Positions 46,101 to 58,927 of a stretch of DNA of 64,000 nt are shown here, piece after piece. Position numbers and translations under genes: made by a program. This stretch comes from Endocalyx cinctus. Taxonomy: Eukaryota > Ascomycota > Sordariomycetes > Amphisphaeriales > Apiosporaceae. Where the stretch lies: contig BCKC01000002.1 of the NCBI GenBank assembly GCA_001600455.1, forward strand, positions 4,664,171-4,728,170, read 5' to 3'. The first letter of the stretch is position 1. Every line of letters begins with the position of its first letter. A model generated the notes under the pieces. That model was not told the DNA's origin, made no database searches, and saw nothing but the letters and a program-made list of their open reading frames with translations.

Positions 46101-48743
46101 CGATTTTTGTTTGACGGAACATCGATTTGTGGGGGATGAACGTACTTTACACTAGGTACAGTGCGACCACGTCCAGGGTTAGGTTGCCACGAGTATCAAA
46201 ATGGCGCAGTAAATTTTTACAAAGCGCGACCTAAGTTTAAGTTGTATTGATAGAATAGGAAGTTCTTTACGAAATTATGAAAGTGTTGCTTTCTTTATTG
46301 AATGTGAGAACGATGGGTAGAGAAGAAAAAAAAAAAACTGTGGATAGAAACTTCTGGTTGTTTATCTTGGGATGAAAAAGGCATGAGCTGAAGGCGGTGA
46401 TTAGGGTCCTCCGGGCTTATTATTTCTGTCAATGCAGCGACTTTGTCACTTTACGCGCACGTTATTGTGGATACCATCCCCTACACACTATTGTGCACTA
46501 TATTAGTCTATCTACCTTGATGTTCTGCAGTTGGGTTCGAGAGACGTAATTATCGGGAGGCGAAGTCAACTTACCACGCCCTAATTCTTTCTAAATACGA
46601 TATCTACGTATACGCTGGATATTGGAGTTATCTTTGAGGCAAAGCAGGACTCGACTGCCCGGATTCTGCTGTCACCGAGCCATAGCTAGATACACTAGTG
46701 TGGTAACCCTTGAAGAAACGTGAAGGGGGGGACGCAGGCAACCAAATACAAATATGTACTTAACAATCGAGCTCGCGGTTCTCGACGGGGTATCCTGGTA
46801 TGGCTTTTTTTTTTTTGTGTGTGTATGTATGTGCGTGCGTACTATCATGTACGAGTATGTCTGCTTTGAAAGGAGCCTCAGGGCAATTTTGTCTTTCACA
46901 TTAGACACGTATTACTACGATGTATGCATAGTCGGGTTTCTCCAGATCTGATTGAAAAACTGAGAGAGAGAAAAAAAAAATTGGCCACGTAGATTTATTT
47001 ATTTATTTATTTTTGTTCAGGTTGGGGAATAAGCAGAACTTCAAGAAAAAATATGAAATCGGGGAAAGATAAACACCATCATCATGTAGAGATGGAGGCG
47101 GCGTCAGCCATGTGTGGAGGTAAGATGCCAAAGATGACAGATATGATTCGCGAGGATCAGACACGTTCATGGGGTACAAGCAGTGAGACGGCGGTTGAGC
47201 TGTCCCATAAGACGGCCTCTACCGTTACTGCCACATTACCAACCTATTATAACATACGCTTACACGCTTGGCCTTCAAGAAAACAAATGATGTTCTGTTT
47301 TGTAAGAACGATTAATTATCGATGCTTACCTTGAAGTAACAGTAAATTTTCAGTTCATCGTATGGATATGATATATATGTATGCATCGGATACTTGATCA
47401 CGTAGTCAATCTGCAGCCCAGATGATAACATTTTTCGGCCGCCAAGAAAAAGTCTATGTTCGCCTCACTAGGGGCACCTGCGGTAATGGCCGTTTAACCG
47501 TCTTGCATCCCCAGTGGCGGGTGATGTGATGGGTGGGTGGTTTAATAAACTCCGCAAGTAAAACAAGGTATTGGAATATCAGCCTCTCCATCTCAACGTC
47601 GGAAGATCTCTTCTTTTACGAATGCCAATTTTGTTACTCTACTACTTATAAAGGTAGGCCAAGTTTTTTGTTTTTTTTTTTTTAAAAAAAAAACATAACG
47701 ATATTCAAGTACCGTTTTTTATTAATTTACTACTTCTTTTCAACTTTTTACTCCGAATTTCATTACGAATCGTCGAAGCGGGGAACAACAGGATATACAT
47801 ACTTAATTAAGCCAGTCGAGCGTACCGTACTGTTTTAGTGAAAGAATGTGTATGTGGTATACAGTAACCTAGCAGATATACTTACTCCGTACTTATTGTG
47901 GAGGTTGGAGTCGGGAGGCCTCCTCCTCTTGCTTGACATCCAGAGAAATGGATGAAATGAAAAAAAAAAAAAAAAAAAAAAAGAGAAGAGACTTGCCCAA
48001 ATCGGTGTAAGTTAAAAAGAGAGATGTCGATTTGGCTTTGACTTTAAACGTGGGTCGATGTCAAGGGGATTTTGGGGGAAGGGGAAGGGCAAGGGGAAAA
48101 GAAGAGGGGGGCAGTTCTTGGTGTAGTGTAGTGTATGTACGTACCTACGGAATACACTAGTATACATCATACTTACATGTACTTATACGTACATATGGAT
48201 ATGCATAATATAATAATATTACGGTGATAATATGGATGATGATGTGTTACCTGAATTTCATTTTCTATTTCTTTTTATTTTCATCTTCATTTTCATTCTT
48301 TATGTTACCATTTGTACATGTCTTATAAGACCTTGCCTATACATGCTTGATATACATACCGGAGGAATCATAGCATCGGTATTATGGTGTATCGATGTGC
48401 TAAAGGATTTTATACTCACTACGACTATAATTTACACGAATAGTAGATTTAGGAAATGGATAATGACTCAAGAATCGATTCTCTTCTCACACACAAAGCC
48501 ATTAAAAAAAAGCCTGCCTTTTTAAAGTGCATAGACCCCACCGTCCATTTTATACTACCTACCAATACTCTGTTAATTTATGTCTACGACATCTGAATGG
48601 ATGATTGATGGGAAACAAGATCGGCAGCGGGTCATTCGAAAATGGTGTCGTTGTACCACGTACATGCTCCGCCTCAATTGCCAAGAAAGAAAACCTTTCG
48701 CCTGCCGGACCTTTAGACCTTGGAGACTTCTTTGGGACATCTT

Positions 48744-48788
48744 TCTTGGGTCTCTTGGGTCTCTTGGGTCTCTTGGGTCTCTTGGGTC
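48744..48788 (+). repeat. 9-bp tandem repeat, five perfect copies
   Basis: Five identical units TCTTGGGTC run from 48744 to 48788 followed by a partial unit. The unit length keeps all three frames open, which inflates short ORFs on both strands here (for example a DPR-repeat frame on the minus strand). Confidence 0.9.
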
Positions 48789-51700
48789 CTTGGATTTTTG
48801 GAGCTGCAGAATGCAGACCTGCATAGTGCGGTAACTCAAGTAACTAAGCAGTCAGGCTAGTTTGACAGCATGTTACTATATGTACCTAGGTATATACCAT
48901 AACACACTATTATGTCCATCCATGGATGTGTATGGATATGCATGTATGTAGTCACTAAAATGACGCATGGATCATGTAAAGATCAAGGCACATGGAGTAG
49001 TATTCTTAGTGGATATGTGGACATCTTCAGCCGCCGCTTCTAATTGATGAACTTCCTCAACGACATGCCGTTCCCCGCTCCCTTTCTTTCTGCCACCTCT
49101 TTTTTTTTTCCCACTCTCTTCATATTTTCTTCAATTCTGTAGTGTAGAAGAAAATGATACACTCCTTCGTTTATTCATTCATCCAAGTCACCCACACTAT
49201 ATCCGTTCAACTACCCAGCCATCCAGTCGCCTAGGTCATCCATCTATACCGTACTAACTTAGAGTCGTATGTAGACACATTACATATCTTACTCTAATGT
49301 AGTATATATACCACCCTAAACTTCCTACCCCTACCCATATCCCTCGCCTATTTAGTTGCATTTTACTCTCATTGCACCAGTAACAAACAGAAGACCTATG
49401 CAATTACCTAGAATTATATATATATATATATACTATATATACTATATATATAGATGGGCGTCCTTCATGCGTAAAGACAATATAGACCGCTTCAAAACGA
49501 CCATACACGACCAGAACTTAATCCAGTCCGATATATCCCGCGCGTTAACCTCCATCATCGCATCGTAATCTGAACCAGCATGGTAAATTACTTGTCTTGC
49601 TTTATTATATTATAATCTATATATGGTGTTTTATGAAGAAGTGACCTAACCTAATTAAATCCATCTGTCTTATCGTTCTGAGAGGTCATATCATGCAAAT
49701 TTAACATTGGTGTCATAATGCCGACAACCCGAATGAAGCTTGGCCTTATGAGATATCCAGAAAATCATACAAGATTAAAAACTTAACTATTCCACTATTC
49801 ACAACCCCTACATATCCCGCGTACTACCGGACTCTTCCCCCTTCTTGGCTAAGAATGATCTGAGCCCTTCCCAGTCTATAAACGATTGCTTATCTATTAT
49901 CTCTATCGTCTGTGACTAATAACGATCACGATAACTTCATTTCTTCAGAAGATGTCCTTCTTACTTTTACCGTTGTTCATCTCTTCGTGAAGATGAAACC
50001 CCGCCCATTACCAAGGATATATACATGTGCGGTGACCTGCTGCTTCAGGCGTGCATCGCCGAAGACTGCGTCTAGTCGGATTTTGTCCCGTACCAACCAA
50101 CGTGGCGCCGCCTGACAAAAAGGAATGACCAAGTGAGGGAAACCCCATTTATACAGTGCATAGGGTTAAAATGCGGCTCAGCGCCCGAGAAAACGCAATC
50201 CGACGCGAAGCAGGCAAAACAAATAGCCAACCCGCCAACATACATATATACGCACTATTTGGGTTATCAATCTTAGCGGCCGCTTCGGATTCGTCTATAC
50301 TACAATATTAGAACCGTCATCCGACCATTATCACCAAAAGGGAATGACGCAATGGCAGTAGGTAGCATAGGACGGGGGGCTATATGCCTATCTACGTATG
50401 ACAAGTGCAATTTCCATAAGTCTTACGTTTTACCTACATTCCGGTATCTATTCATCCATGTTTCCCCCCAAATCCCTCTCTCTCTCTCTTTTTTTTTCCC
50501 CCTCTCTCTATTTCCGTCTGAGGCGACCCCCAATATTCGGACCAACCCAATTTTCCCGTTTAGTTTATCTTTGAAACACTGACTCAGCCTCTCTATCTCT
50601 CTAACTCTCTCCAGGATGGGGGCTAAAAATGAGCCTCCTTCTCAAGAGCCTCACCTTATTAGACCTTTACTTTTATCTATACCCGACTTGATCTGTTCTA
50701 GACAACAGTCGTTAAGTCACACCAAAGATGGATCTTGAGTGATACAACAGTATTTTATGTCTCACGAAAAACAATAACTTTTTATTCTTTCAATGGTGAC
50801 GAAATATGCAGTTTCTTCTTGATCATCGGGTATCAAAATACAATGCCATACCATACCATACCACTAGGGATTACTGATCTGGTTTACAACGGGCAAATCC
50901 CTCAACTCGATGCGGTGTGGGATGCGTTGTCCGCATAGTTCCTCCATTCAGGCCATTCTAGCTGGCTTATTCCTTGCCAAGATGTAGCTTTCTTTTAGCA
51001 AGTATGTAATACAAGAAAAAAAAACGATGTCACCAACTGCGGAAGGTTTTAAGCGTAGACTCGATCAATCAGGTCCATTGATTTTCTTTTTCATTCTCTA
51101 TCCTAGTCTTTTATACGTAGATAAGACAAATAATACTATGGCAAAAAATTTGGTTTGTTCTGACGCCCGACATCCATTTCGCCTCATATTGCCTTTCCTC
51201 GCCTTACATATATCCCACTCTGGAGGATTATCTCCCTTGTCTTAACAGCTAAATCCTTTTCGCGTGTCACATCATACTTCATACATACACACCGCATCAT
51301 GAAGAAAAGAAAAAATTTTCTATCTCTTCCTCTTTCTCTCTTTTGTATTTAGGATAACTGGCGCATGAAAATTTCGGTTAAGTTTTTCTTTTATTCTCCC
51401 CTACCCTGCTGTTTTAAAGCGTTGGTACCGTAAATAGAAAGCCTACCCCCCAAAACTTAGTATATGTAGGCACCTAGCCGGTGTGAGATACAGAGTTACA
51501 TAGTGTATGTATGTATTGTAATGTATTGTATATTAGTCGGCGAGATCAACTATTTTAGAGGGGAAAAAAAAAACTCAGCCTCCCCCTTCTGGACGTAATC
51601 CGGAAATGAATTACATCTAAAGTCTTTTCCGGTCTAAGAAAAAAAAAATTCTATGTATGTATACTACTCTATGCATATACCATGCCAGGTACCAAGGGAG

Positions 51701-52495
51701 GCGAAAATCGCGAGGCTCGGTTCCGGTGAGTCCCCTGATTTTTTTGATTTTTTTTTTTGTACTTATTACTCACTCATCATCTTGCCCTCCCCCAACACGC
51801 ACACGCACATAAGACACCCACCCAACCATATACGTATTTACGGCTTTCTTCATGATTTTTTTTTTAAGGAGATCGTCAAAATGACTCTCGTTTGGATCCG
51901 CGTATTTGCTGGTTACACGAATTCATTTAATAATCTCGTATTCGTATGTATATCGGTATGGTGATACAAGAGTATTTTTTTTTTTTTTACCGTGGAGAAG
52001 AAATAGTCGTGGGAGGTGGGATGGATATCTTCTTCATTCGTGGATGCGTATATGTATATATATGTAGTGAGACAATAAAGTATCCTATATTTAAAATCAT
52101 AACCCCACGAGTCTCGACGGAAGCCCCTTTTTGTTTACAATAGCTTCAGTGTTCGACTTCCCTTATGGGCTTTGGTAGAAAGTTGAATGGTAAGTCGGAC
52201 TACACATAGGGAGAAAACCCAGTATCGCGTATTCTCATAGGTCCGTGGGAATGAGGCTCGGTCGAGCGATGCCTCATAATTTACATTACAGGGCATATGT
52301 TGTGATAATAATGTTTGGCAAAGTAGGTAGGCTAAAGTAGAAATAAGTTTAGGTAGGCATTTTTAGCAATTTTCTTCTCTTCATACTTACATATATAACG
52401 AATAATTGATAAATCTATCTATCCCCCCTTGGCTTTTGCTTCTACTATTCCTGATAAATACCTGAGAAAAAAAATCTCCACCCCACCCATCTTTC

Positions 52496-55352
52496 TTATT
52501 CATAGACCGTCTCCCAAGCGCCAACATCGACGGGTCCATCGCTCAGGACCTCCACCTGGAGGGCATTCGACTCGACGACGGTATTATCGACCTCGGATTC
52601 CGAGCCTGACTCCGAACCCGAGCACATCTGCTCCACGACGAGGCTAAGACCCCTGATGGAAGGATCGATGTCGAATTCGGGGGTGCGGAGACCGCCCGTA
52701 CCGGCTACTACTTCTCTGAACTCGCCCGCTTCCCCTTCCTCCACTAGCCCGCGGGGCGGGGACGCGTGACGAGTATGATGCGCCGACAGGTTCAGATCGG
52801 TCATCATCCTCGTCGCGAGCGCGGTGGCGGAAGAGGGTGAGGTCGAGGTTGAGGCTAGAATGATGCGGTGGGGGCCGCGACCGCTTTCGACCGTAACGCG
52901 GACGATGAGGTGATGGGATGACGACGAACGGGGGGTAGTCGTGCCCGATGATAGTGCGTGCGAAGGTGCGTTACCGTAGTACGAACGAGACGAGTTCCCG
53001 TCTTTCTTGGTGATCACGAGGCTCGCTCTCGTGAGCCGCGCTACCGATACGGGAGCGCGCTTCTTCGCTTCATTAGTCCGGAACGTCAGGGCCGGTAGTT
53101 GGTGACGCAGGCGACCCGCGGCGTCGGCGGGCACGAGCGCCACCGCGCAGGGGCTCGGACCGTTCGATCCTACGCGCAGGGTGAAATCGGCCAGCTGACC
53201 CGGCTCAAATGTCGAGCATACCACCGTGTAAACCCCGGGGTCGACGGAAGGCACTTTGGCTAGAGCGCAACCGCGGCGGTAGTCTCCTGAGCTGGCGACG
53301 AGGTCCCGGACATTAACGGCCGTGACACGCCGGCCGCCGGCCCAGACGAGGTCTACGTGTACGGCGAGATCTTCGCGAGACGTCGAGAGAAGTATCGACA
53401 AAGGACCGCCCGGAGCGGGGACCACGATGCTGAATTGAGGATTCGATAGATAGTTTGGCGATGCCGAGTTCCCGCCGCAGGTACGTCGAGTCCAGGAACC
53501 GCCTACCTCAGTATAGTGCCGGAGACTGTGGCGAGCAGGCTCTACGGTCAGGTGGCAACGGGAGAAGAACGATAGGGTAAAGGTGTAACGCGGTAGCGGC
53601 AAGTTCTGCGATGCGACCACGACGGTGTATACCATGCCCTTCTTGGCCTCAAATGGTGCGAGCGTCTGAGGAGAGTCCACGAAAGGACCGCGATATATTG
53701 ACTTGTCGCTAAGCTGTACCCGCTCACCGTTGTTCGCGAAGATGTAGAGGCTCGTGAAGCCAAGCATATTTGATACCGAGGCGAGGGTCGTATTTGTGGA
53801 GGACCTCCTGCGCGCGATATCGAGCTCTTCATCTTGAAAATGCCGACTCAGCAGGATCCAAGTCTGATCGTCGGCTTCTGCCGTGAACGAATACTGTGGA
53901 TGATGGGCAAAGGATCCGGCCATATTAACCTCGGGAAATTGCCATGCAAAGTGATGATCTTGACGTTCTGTAAATAGACTCGGGTTCCAATTCAAGTATA
54001 GTGATTCAAAATTTTGTGCGACGTCATCGTAATCGATCCAAAAGCATCCTGGCTTTAGAGTCCCCGAATGTTCTGTAGTTTCGAGAGATGCCGAGCCAAA
54101 GCCTTTCCACACGTGTCCGTCGCACCATGGATTCTTTACCAAGAACCTTCGATTCCCCCCACTCTCGGACATATCTAACACGGCATAGTCATGTTCACCT
54201 GCCAAGCCCATGGTTTCCTCTTCATCGGGCGTCAAGTGGCCAGTTCCGAGGGTGACAACGACGTCGCCGTAGTCATAGGCTTTCTTGATCCTCCTCCAGG
54301 TTGCTTCAAACTCCATGTCGTCCGTCTGGAGAAAAAGCTGCTGCGGTATCCATCCGGTCAAAACGCAGAGATCCGTGCCTGAATTGCTTCCCGGAAAGTC
54401 ATATCCCCCGCGTACCTTGAGGTACGCCTTTTCCATCAAGGCCGGCCAAATAAGGCCGGGATTCTGTCGATCGACCACGTAGAGAGTGCGCTCATTGTTA
54501 GCTTTCGGGAGGCGGTCGTCTATGACGACTTTCCGAAAGCAACCATTGAAGAACATGCGAAAGACATATTTTCCGCTCGTAGAGATCTTGGGCTGCCCGG
54601 TTTTATTGTCTGCCGGAAACATTAAGGCAGGAAGGATGGATGTACGACCTGGCCTGAGATGTTTGATGCATGCACAAAGACTAGCAACTACCGAGCAATC
54701 TGTCGTTATATCTTGGACTAAATCATAGTCGTCTTTAGCCTCCATCAGAATCGATAAGTCAGCTGGGTCGGCCTTATTTTCGACCAGCTCCAACGGGCGT
54801 TTCCACCCATCGAAAACCTGTTTCTGATTTTCAGACAAGGTGAAGATGGAATTGTCACTTTGATCATGTTAGGGCCTTAGAATCTAGCAGACGGAGACAA
54901 ACGTTGGCATTACCTACCTGAACGGGCGGCCACTAAACTCTGTAGGATCGGGATCATATTCCCACGGAGGAAAAGTATTCCCATGAAGACGAGAGTTGCG
55001 ATATAACAGGGTCTTCTCGCTCGTGGGTATTTGGCGAGCTTGGCGCGGCAGCTTAAGACGTCTTTCGACGGCGCTCACACTGTCCGTGGGAGGAGCTTTC
55101 ATGCTCTTTTTGATGCTTTCAGCGCGTAATATTATCTCCTCGCATTTTTTATTCAGTCGCTTTCTCTCGTCCCCAGTGCGTGCTTCCTTAATAGCTTTCA
55201 TATACAGCTCGGCGGCTGCAATTGCATGGTCAAGGGCTTCTTGGCCTTGAGATTTAGCGAGTAACGCCTCCCGTGCCTATAACTTTGTTAATTTACTAAA
55301 AGCCCGAGGATTTTATTAATTGAAATATATTTACTTTTGCCTTTGCCTCCAT
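52496..55352 (-). CDS. palB: Calpain-like cysteine protease PalB/Rim13
   Basis: Exons on the minus strand 55352-55335, 55276-54918 and 54857-52496 give 912 residues, close to known PalB proteins. The first coding exon is 18 bp (MEAKAK). Residues 1-75 are an MIT-type helical domain (AREALLAKSQGQEALDHAI, YMKAIKEA) that in this family contacts ESCRT-III. FPPWEYDP and PFSDNSIFTLSENQ lead to the calpain core with Cys180 (TTDCSVVASL), His348 (GEHDYAVLD) and Asn368 (VKNPWCDGHVW) as the catalytic triad. Two beta-sandwich C2-like domains follow, then a disordered Ser-rich tail. Family knowledge: in the Pal/Rim ambient-pH pathway PalB, recruited to ESCRT at the plasma membrane, performs the signalling cleavage of the transcription factor PacC/Rim101 at alkaline pH. 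No calcium-binding EF-hands are visible, as expected for PalB. It adjoins the gene desert on its 3' side. Confidence 0.95.
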
Positions 55353-57163
55353 TATGACACTCTGCTATCTATCAACCAGCATTATCTAATCACATGCTCC
55401 GAGTAAATAAGAACTGCGAATCTAGATACGACGAAGGATACAACAATTGCGCTCAGTGGTTGGTGTTACTTATTGAAAGAAGAGAGTAGTTAAAATGCTT
55501 CAGGGGCAACGAGGTGCCACGAGAAAATTATAAATGAAGTAAGAGGTATGTAGGAGATTGGATAGCACGACAGCACGAGATAGGAATCATGCGACGAAGT
55601 ATGAAAACACCAAACATTATATTATGCAGTCTCGTGTCGAGTAATTAAATGAGGCCAACATCATTGAATCATTGCAATCCCTATTTTCCTAGGTCAAATA
55701 GAACCCCGACTCAGAAATATGTTTTCTCGTGGAATTTGGCAACTTCATTATTCTGAAGCTCTTGACAACTTCGCGGGGAAAGTTGCTTGGAGGATAACGG
55801 GCAAAGTACGTAAAATGAACCAGCTGTCGCCAGCTGTGGAAGTCTGGCTATTAGGACACTGAATATTGCCAGAGTAGAAGTAATGAGTTATGGGCTTGTA
55901 TAGCTGCTGTTTAGTTATTACTCTGTGATATATGTATATACCATTCGCCTATTGCCGACCACGAAGCTTTTTGTTTGCTTCCTGAAGTACCATATCGGCA
56001 TCGATAATGAGCGTAACTTTGCAATATATACATATAATGAAGCGCTCGGTATGTATGGAAATTTGGATAAGCTGACTCGCGACGAATGCAAAATTTACTT
56101 AAAGTCTCACTAAGAAATTAGTCTCCAGAGTAGGCTATATGTTAATGCGTACGATACGGAGTAACGGAGTAACGGAGTAGGTTCCTTCGTTATAGATGTC
56201 TTCCTGGCAATTATACATTACGGAGTAGCTCCATGATCTCACAGAACTTGTTTTTTTCTCTCTGTCGGTGACCAGGGCCGCCAATAGTGTACTGCTCTAA
56301 GCATAGCTTATGTCTCCGTATTCACCTCTCCCCACGATTTCCCCACGATGATGGATTAGGTAAAGATCTTTAGCTATCTACTCCGTAGGCGGAATTGTCA
56401 TTTTATGCAAGCACCTAAGTACAGTAGATGACCTGCACAGTAATTTTCCAAGCTGCTGTTACACTTCTCAAAGTTATAATCTCGTGTCTTTCTAAATAAT
56501 TATATAGTATATATATGCTATAAGGCACTCCGATGTATCAGATATACATATATCCATACTGTAGGTAAATATAAATGAGAGGGAGTGTTGTCCTAAGCTT
56601 TAATAACATTTCCATATTTGGGTACTTGTATTTAATGAATCGCTCGGTGCTTGACTTTGACGTAAACCTGAGGTACTAATAACTGATAACCCGAATAATC
56701 TACCTATAAATGCCGATAAACGGCTTAGTTACTAAGGTAGTGGGTCGACCTAAAAAGAATGACCGAGGTTGGAAACATCACAGGCGGTCTTCACTAATAA
56801 ACTCGGTTATCTACCTGTTTTGTTTCTTCTTTACTACTACATACAATGAGGATCAGTCCTCTTATCTCTCGTGTCTGTCTAGTCGATATTCTAGCTTTTG
56901 TCTAAATAGCAGTAGACCTGTTCTTTTTGAAATCTCTCTTTTTCTCCCTTATCAAAAGTAGATACATATTTATCCTTCCCCAATATAACGTCTTTTAACC
57001 GTTGCGGCTCCGATTTGCTCAAAGTCGGCAGCTTAGAGATATAAGTAACCAAACCGTCGACCTTAATCGATTTTTGTATATACTAGCCCATAATACTCTC
57101 TTCAATTCATAAAAAAAAAGGAATTTAGAAATAGTAGGACGTTACGTTGGTCGTTTTGTCACC
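55353..57163. other. Divergent intergenic region (palB / peroxisomal carrier)
   Basis: 1.8 kb with both promoters and no gene. The stretch 56150-56400 holds three exact copies of TACGGAGTA/TACTCCGTA (56155-56163, 56219-56227, 56379-56387) and two near-copies (AACGGAGTA) within 250 bp, the densest cluster in the window. Confidence 0.65.
56155..56387. repeat. Cluster of TACGGAGTA/TACTCCGTA nonamers
   Basis: Exact copies lie at 56155-56163, 56219-56227 and 56379-56387, with overlapping near-copies AACGGAGTA right after the first. The stretch lies between divergent genes and could be a binding-site cluster or a remnant repeat. Confidence 0.6.
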
Positions 57164-58369
57164 ATGGCAGTTCAATCGAAGGAAGCACCTCTTCCACCGT
57201 GGGGATTCGCTATAGCCGGCGCAACTGGCGCAATATTCGCCAATGCTCTTGTTTACCCTTTAGACATGTAAGATCTAGCACATCGCCTCGCACTGATTAT
57301 GCCAGTACCGAATACTAATTTTATTTCTCTTTGCGTGTTTATTAGTGTTAAGACTCGCTTGCAAGTTCAAGTAAAGCGGAAACCCGGAGACGAACACGAT
57401 CACACCGAGCCACACTATCACTCGACATGGGATGCGATTACCAAGATTGTTGCCGATGAAGGTCTAATGGGGTTATACGCGGGCATAAACGGTTCTTTAA
57501 TCGGTGTCGCTTCTACCAACTTCGCCTACTTCTACTGGTACTCGACCGTGCGCGAGCTCTATTTCCGATCCCAGAAAGTACCGGCTCCCCCATCGACGGC
57601 GATAGAATTAGCATTAGGTGCCGTGGCAGGAGCTGTTGCTCAGATATTTACGATCCCGGTCGCCGTGGTCACGACGAGGCAGCAGACCCAGTCCAAAGCC
57701 GAGAGGAAGGGCTTGATAGATACTGCTCGCGACGTTATCCACAGCGAAGATGGTGTATTTGGATTGTGGAGGGGGTTAAAGGCGAGTTTAGTGCTGGTGG
57801 TCAACCCTTCCATAACATACGGCGCATATGAACGGTTGAAATCAGTCATGTACCCCGGAAAAGCTCGCTTGACTCCGGGGGAGGCATTTCGTACGTTTTC
57901 CCTTTACCGTTTAAATAACGTTTCGCAAACTAACCAACGTATCTTAGTCCTCGGTGCCATGTCAAAAGCTCTTGCTACAATTGCTACGCAACCTCTGATT
58001 GTTGCCAAAGTTGGTCTGCAATCGAAGCCGCCACCGCAAAGGAAGGGAAAACACTTTAGGGGATTTATCGAAGTGATGGCATTTATCGTGGAACATGAAG
58101 GTATCATGGGTCTTTTCAAGGGCATCGGACCCCAAATTCTCAAGGGTATCTTGGTTCAAGGTATCCTTATGATGACTAAAGAACGGTAAGTTGAGCAGCA
58201 ACTTTCACCCTAGCTCCAATGCTAATTGAGATATAGTATGGAATTGGCCTTCGTTCTTTTATTTAGATATATTCGTAAGATCCGGTCGGAGCAATTGGCT
58301 AAGGCGGCGGCATTGGCTGCCGCGGCAGCGACCAAGGCAAAGGTTGCCGTACCGATTGCGGCCAAATAA
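57164..58369 (+). CDS. ant1: Peroxisomal adenine nucleotide carrier (mitochondrial carrier family)
   Basis: Exons 57164-57267, 57346-57890, 57948-58185 and 58237-58369 give 339 residues. Three carrier repeats are visible: YPLDIVKTRLQ (31-41), IPVAVVTTRQQ and TQPLIVAKVGLQ, each followed by the second half of the repeat (GLMGLYAGINGS, GVFGLWRGLKAS, GIMGLFKGIGPQ). Exon 4 was set to start at 58237 because this keeps a final hydrophobic helix (MELAFVLLFRYI), as in homologues; a later acceptor would delete it. The C-terminus is Ala/Lys-rich. The second and third signatures are degenerate compared with inner-mitochondrial carriers, which fits the PMP47/Ant1 group. Family knowledge: imports ATP into peroxisomes in exchange for AMP, needed for activating medium-chain fatty acids. 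Intron branch points such as AACTAAC are recognisable. Confidence 0.9.
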
Positions 58370-58927
58370 AATACACGTCGAGAGAGATATGTATTATGAG
58401 CTCCTCGAACAATCTTATCGATACTTGTAAACCTCACAAGTTCATACACGGTGAAGATAAGGAGGGGCATGTCAAAGAGGATTTCTGCATGTCTGAATAG
58501 ATTTCTGGTGTTTGGGTATATATATTATTTATATGCATGATTTATTGTTTTATATACTACATAAAATTTAAGTGAAATAAAATGAAATAAAACAAAATAA
58601 TCAAGTATCTGGATAATAATAGTCTTATTTTCCATATGTGCTGCTGAGTTTTTCATCGGAAAAGAGAAAACCAAAGCTATCCTATTAGAGCTTGAGACTG
58701 TAAAGCTAAGACCAATTTTGTCATACACTTGGCAAGGTATACTGCAGCTGGCGGCACTACCATGGAAGCCCCACTTTAAAACGCTATTTGGTGTAGGTAC
58801 TCGCTTAATTTTCCACGCACAATCAACTTCACCAAAAAAAGGAACAATCGATTTCTCTACATTAACAACATCGTTGCTTTACCTTTCCCCAAGTCGTCAG
58901 GCAGAACAGCGCAAACAAACAGTCACA
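58370..58927. other. Intergenic region and rpl29 promoter
   Basis: 560 bp between two genes in the same direction: 3' UTR of the carrier gene, then the promoter and leader of rpl29. AT-rich (58500-58660) then mixed. No gene seen. Confidence 0.7.

Larger units (their letters stand above)
42042..52495. other. 10.4 kb gene-poor desert between zinc-finger gene and palB
   Basis: No frame here shows a family motif, sensible splice structure or codon-like composition, so I call no gene. 42042-43480 is the promoter side of the zinc-finger gene, with GTGT- and GATA-type microsatellites (about 43035-43146). 43480-44560 is very AT-rich, with a CTAGGTA-dense patch (43855-43920). Other contents: (TA)n at about 45655-45680, poly-A at 47960-47983, a 9-bp tandem repeat at 48744-48788, (TA)n around 49415-49452, three CCATA units at 50846-50860, and nonamers TACTCCGTA at 44057-44065 and 47883-47891. 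Small moderately GC-rich islands (45800-46130, 48600-48830, 49980-50240) might be relics of genes or lineage-specific exons. Confidence 0.55.

Noticed and set aside
45787..46122. 111-codon minus-strand ORF in the gene desert (begins MFRQTKIVNG)
   Set aside because: Composition is not absurd, but there is no family motif, no supporting splice or promoter context, and its length is within chance for the slightly GC-richer island; left as part of the desert.
50735..50938. 67-codon ORF ending in DAVWDALSA
   Set aside because: Short, crosses the CCATA tandem repeat, and no family resemblance.
54838..54857. palB start at the TTG/first Met-like codon of the large exon
   Set aside because: Upstream exons restoring the MIT domain and phase exist, so the gene begins at 55352.
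58920..58927. CAGTCACA, identical to the fission-yeast HomolD box of ribosomal protein promoters
   Set aside because: It touches the rpl29 ATG, so it would lie in the leader rather than the core promoter; better explained as the Kozak context.
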